A program made the translations under genes and the position numbers. The notes under the pieces are model-generated. The model was not told the origin of the DNA and did no database searches. It was given only the letters and a program-made list of their open reading frames with translations. Below, piece by piece: positions 62,698-64,000 of a stretch of 64,000 nucleotides of DNA. Within the stretch, counting starts at the first letter, position 1. Every line of letters begins with the position of its first letter. Origin of the DNA: SHAN690 sp040221375 (GTDB taxonomy: Bacteria > Bacteroidota > Bacteroidia > Flavobacteriales_G > Salibacteraceae); the NCBI GenBank assembly GCA_040221375.1, contig JAVKEP010000056.1, forward strand, positions 5,556 to 69,555, written 5' to 3'.

Positions 62698-63609
62698 ATG
62701 AGACTTCTCGAGACCACGACGCTTGCCGAAGTGGCTGAACTGATTGGTGCGACGGCCATCGGTCCTGACGAACTGCCGATTTCAGGAATCAATGAAATCC
62801 ATGTTGTAGACAAGGGCGATATCGCCTTTGTGGATCATCCGAAGTACTACGACCGAACCTTGACGTCAAAGGCTTCCGTAGTCATCATTGACAAGCAAGT
62901 TGAATGCCCAGAAGGAAAGGGTCTTTTGGTTCATCCCGCTCCGTTTGATGCATTCAATCGACTTTCTGAGCACTTCTTGAAAGCGAATGAATCCAGCATG
63001 GACGAAGAAGCATCGATCGGCAAGGGGTCGTTGATTATGCCCGGTGCATACATAGGGAAGTATGTCTCCATCGGAGAAAACACGGTGATTCACCCCGGTA
63101 CGGTGGTGTACGATCATTCGGTAATTGGAAGCAACGTGGCCATTCATGCCAACACTGTCATCGGAAGCGACGCCTTCTATTTCAAACGCAAACCGACGCA
63201 TCATGAAAAATTGCGTTCCATTGGCAAAGTGATCATCCAAGACGACGTAGAGATTGGCTCTGGATGCACGATTGATCGGGGCTCAACGGGTGAAACAATC
63301 ATTGGAAAAGGAAGCAAATTGGACAATCAAGTACACGTGGGTCACGACACGAAAATTGGAGAGCGTTGTTTGTTTGCCGCACAAGTAGGCATCGCGGGCT
63401 GCGTGAACATTGGAAACGATGTTGTAATGTGGGGCCAGGTAGGTTGCGCAGCCAATGTCAGCATCGGCAACAACACGGTTATCTACGCACAATCAGGGGT
63501 ACACAAGTCCATCGACGGCGGGCAAACGTTTTTCGGCAGTCCGGCCGTGGATGCCAAGGTTAAGATGCGAGAGATCGCGATGATCGCCCAACTTACGCGA
63601 AAGAAATAG
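62698..63609 (+). CDS. LpxD-like acyltransferase (second copy)
   Basis: 303 residues, about 45 shorter than lpxD at 45704. A shorter UDP-binding-like N-terminus is followed by hexapeptide repeats (ASIGKGSLIMPGAYIGKYVS onward). The catalytic-type histidine is kept in QVHVGHDTKIGERC. It lacks the C-terminal helices of classical LpxD. It starts 1 bp after efp; efp-lpxD2 pairs are common in Flavobacteriia as far as I recall. It may act on a different acyl chain or sugar. Confidence 0.88.
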   Translation: MRLLETTTLAEVAELIGATAIGPDELPISGINEIHVVDKGDIAFVDHPKYYDRTLTSKASVVIIDKQVECPEGKGLLVHPAPFDAFNRLSEHFLKANESSMDEEASIGKGSLIMPGAYIGKYVSIGENTVIHPGTVVYDHSVIGSNVAIHANTVIGSDAFYFKRKPTHHEKLRSIGKVIIQDDVEIGSGCTIDRGSTGETIIGKGSKLDNQVHVGHDTKIGERCLFAAQVGIAGCVNIGNDVVMWGQVGCAANVSIGNNTVIYAQSGVHKSIDGGQTFFGSPAVDAKVKMREIAMIAQLTRKK

Positions 63610-63646
63610 ATCAAAAGCCCTACTTTTAAGGAGAACTTGGCGAATC

Positions 63647-64000
63647 ATGCGAGAGATCAAAAGCAGATCGAATGTGGGGTCATTGAAAGACTTCAAGCTG
63701 AGCACCCTATTGGAGCTCACTACCGCCATCAATAATAATCTCCCAGAAGAACGTCTCTTCGCCACCTTTGAATTCATTCTCAACAAGCAGCTCAACATCG
63801 GCAAGGCTGCCATCTACCTTCGACAGGATAACGAATGGAAAATTCCGCTCAAATACGGGATTCACAAGGCCGATCTCATCCTCAACATTGAAGAAGAATT
63901 ACGAGAAGTAAAGGACATTACTGTACTGGATACAGGAGGTGAAGGATCTAATCAAAGCTTCGACGTGGTCATACCCATCTTCCACCAATCCAGCCCTCTC
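63647..64000 (+). CDS. GAF-type signalling protein, SpoIIE/PP2C-like (3' end missing)
   Basis: 118 residues before the window ends. The open segment DFKLSTLLELTTAINNNLPEE, then FATFEFILNKQLNIGKAAIYL, matches the N-terminal sensor part of Bacteroidota PP2C-type serine phosphatases (SpoIIE-like). No catalytic domain is visible because the gene is cut. ATG 63647 is preceded by AAGGAG about 16 nt upstream. It follows the second lpxD gene by 37 bp. Confidence 0.65.
   Translation, partial: MREIKSRSNVGSLKDFKLSTLLELTTAINNNLPEERLFATFEFILNKQLNIGKAAIYLRQDNEWKIPLKYGIHKADLILNIEEELREVKDITVLDTGGEGSNQSFDVVIPIFHQSSPL

Noticed and set aside
1..64000. Insertion sequences, prophage or integrative element
   Set aside because: No transposase, integrase, phage structural gene or flanking direct repeats were seen; base composition looks even.
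1..64000. tRNA or rRNA genes in the intergenic gaps
   Set aside because: Intergenic spaces are mostly under 220 bp and none showed a cloverleaf with the T-loop motif; a tRNA scan would settle this.

Overview
The window reads as chromosome of a member of Bacteroidota, most likely order Flavobacteriales. The support is: proteins ending in type IX secretion (T9SS) or gliding-motility C-terminal domains, the T9SS regulator PorX, an LpxC/FabZ fusion, a long two-segment signal peptidase I, an XrtF-type exosortase with its partner membrane protein, and TAnnTTTG-like promoter boxes with few Shine-Dalgarno sequences. Genes are dense, with many ATGA overlaps and several overlapping convergent pairs. 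I saw no rRNA, tRNA, CRISPR array, insertion sequence or prophage.

Region 1 (1-8.9 kb, all minus) is a surface-polysaccharide operon. It runs Wzc-like tyrosine autokinase, Wzx-like flippase, two sulfotransferases, a DegT sugar aminotransferase, a WbqC-family protein, a PhyH dioxygenase and a FemAB/GNAT-like acyltransferase that leaves the window. Region 2 (9.0-13.6 kb) holds a large T9SS cargo protein overlapping a 73-residue protein with a PID-CTERM-like tail, a terminator, then the exosortase and its partner. Region 3 (13.7-24.4 kb) is mixed: lepB, a second WbqC gene, a small membrane methyltransferase, a Tat-type class V aminotransferase, CotH, a lipoprotein, an acyl-CoA carboxylase beta subunit, CreD and a TPR protein.

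Region 4 (24.5-29.6 kb) is a second polysaccharide block with two GT4 glycosyltransferases, an O-antigen ligase/polymerase and, convergent to them, one protein joining a sulfotransferase to a GT4 glycosyltransferase. Region 5 (29.8-41 kb) has MurQ, a 1412-residue T9SS adhesin-like protein, NUDIX, MnmD, an ACP phosphodiesterase, a LytS/LytR two-component pair, an OmpH lipoprotein and a DUF4924 protein.

Region 6 (41-49.6 kb) is ald-tsaE-porX on minus and HD-lpxD-lpxC/fabZ-lpxA-ABC on plus, joining lipid A synthesis to T9SS regulation. Region 7 (49.5-64 kb) has a second gliding-type T9SS cargo, purK-purE, hpt-adk-obg, aroB-aroA, an outer-membrane pair, then efp, a second lpxD and a truncated GAF-type signalling gene.

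The common theme is the cell envelope: sulfated polysaccharide, lipid A, and two protein-sorting routes (T9SS and exosortase). The points most worth following are the PID-CTERM/exosortase locus beside the polysaccharide genes, the sulfotransferase-glycosyltransferase fusion, and the compact promoters, some of which imply nearly leaderless mRNAs. Family names come from reading the protein sequences; no database search was run.
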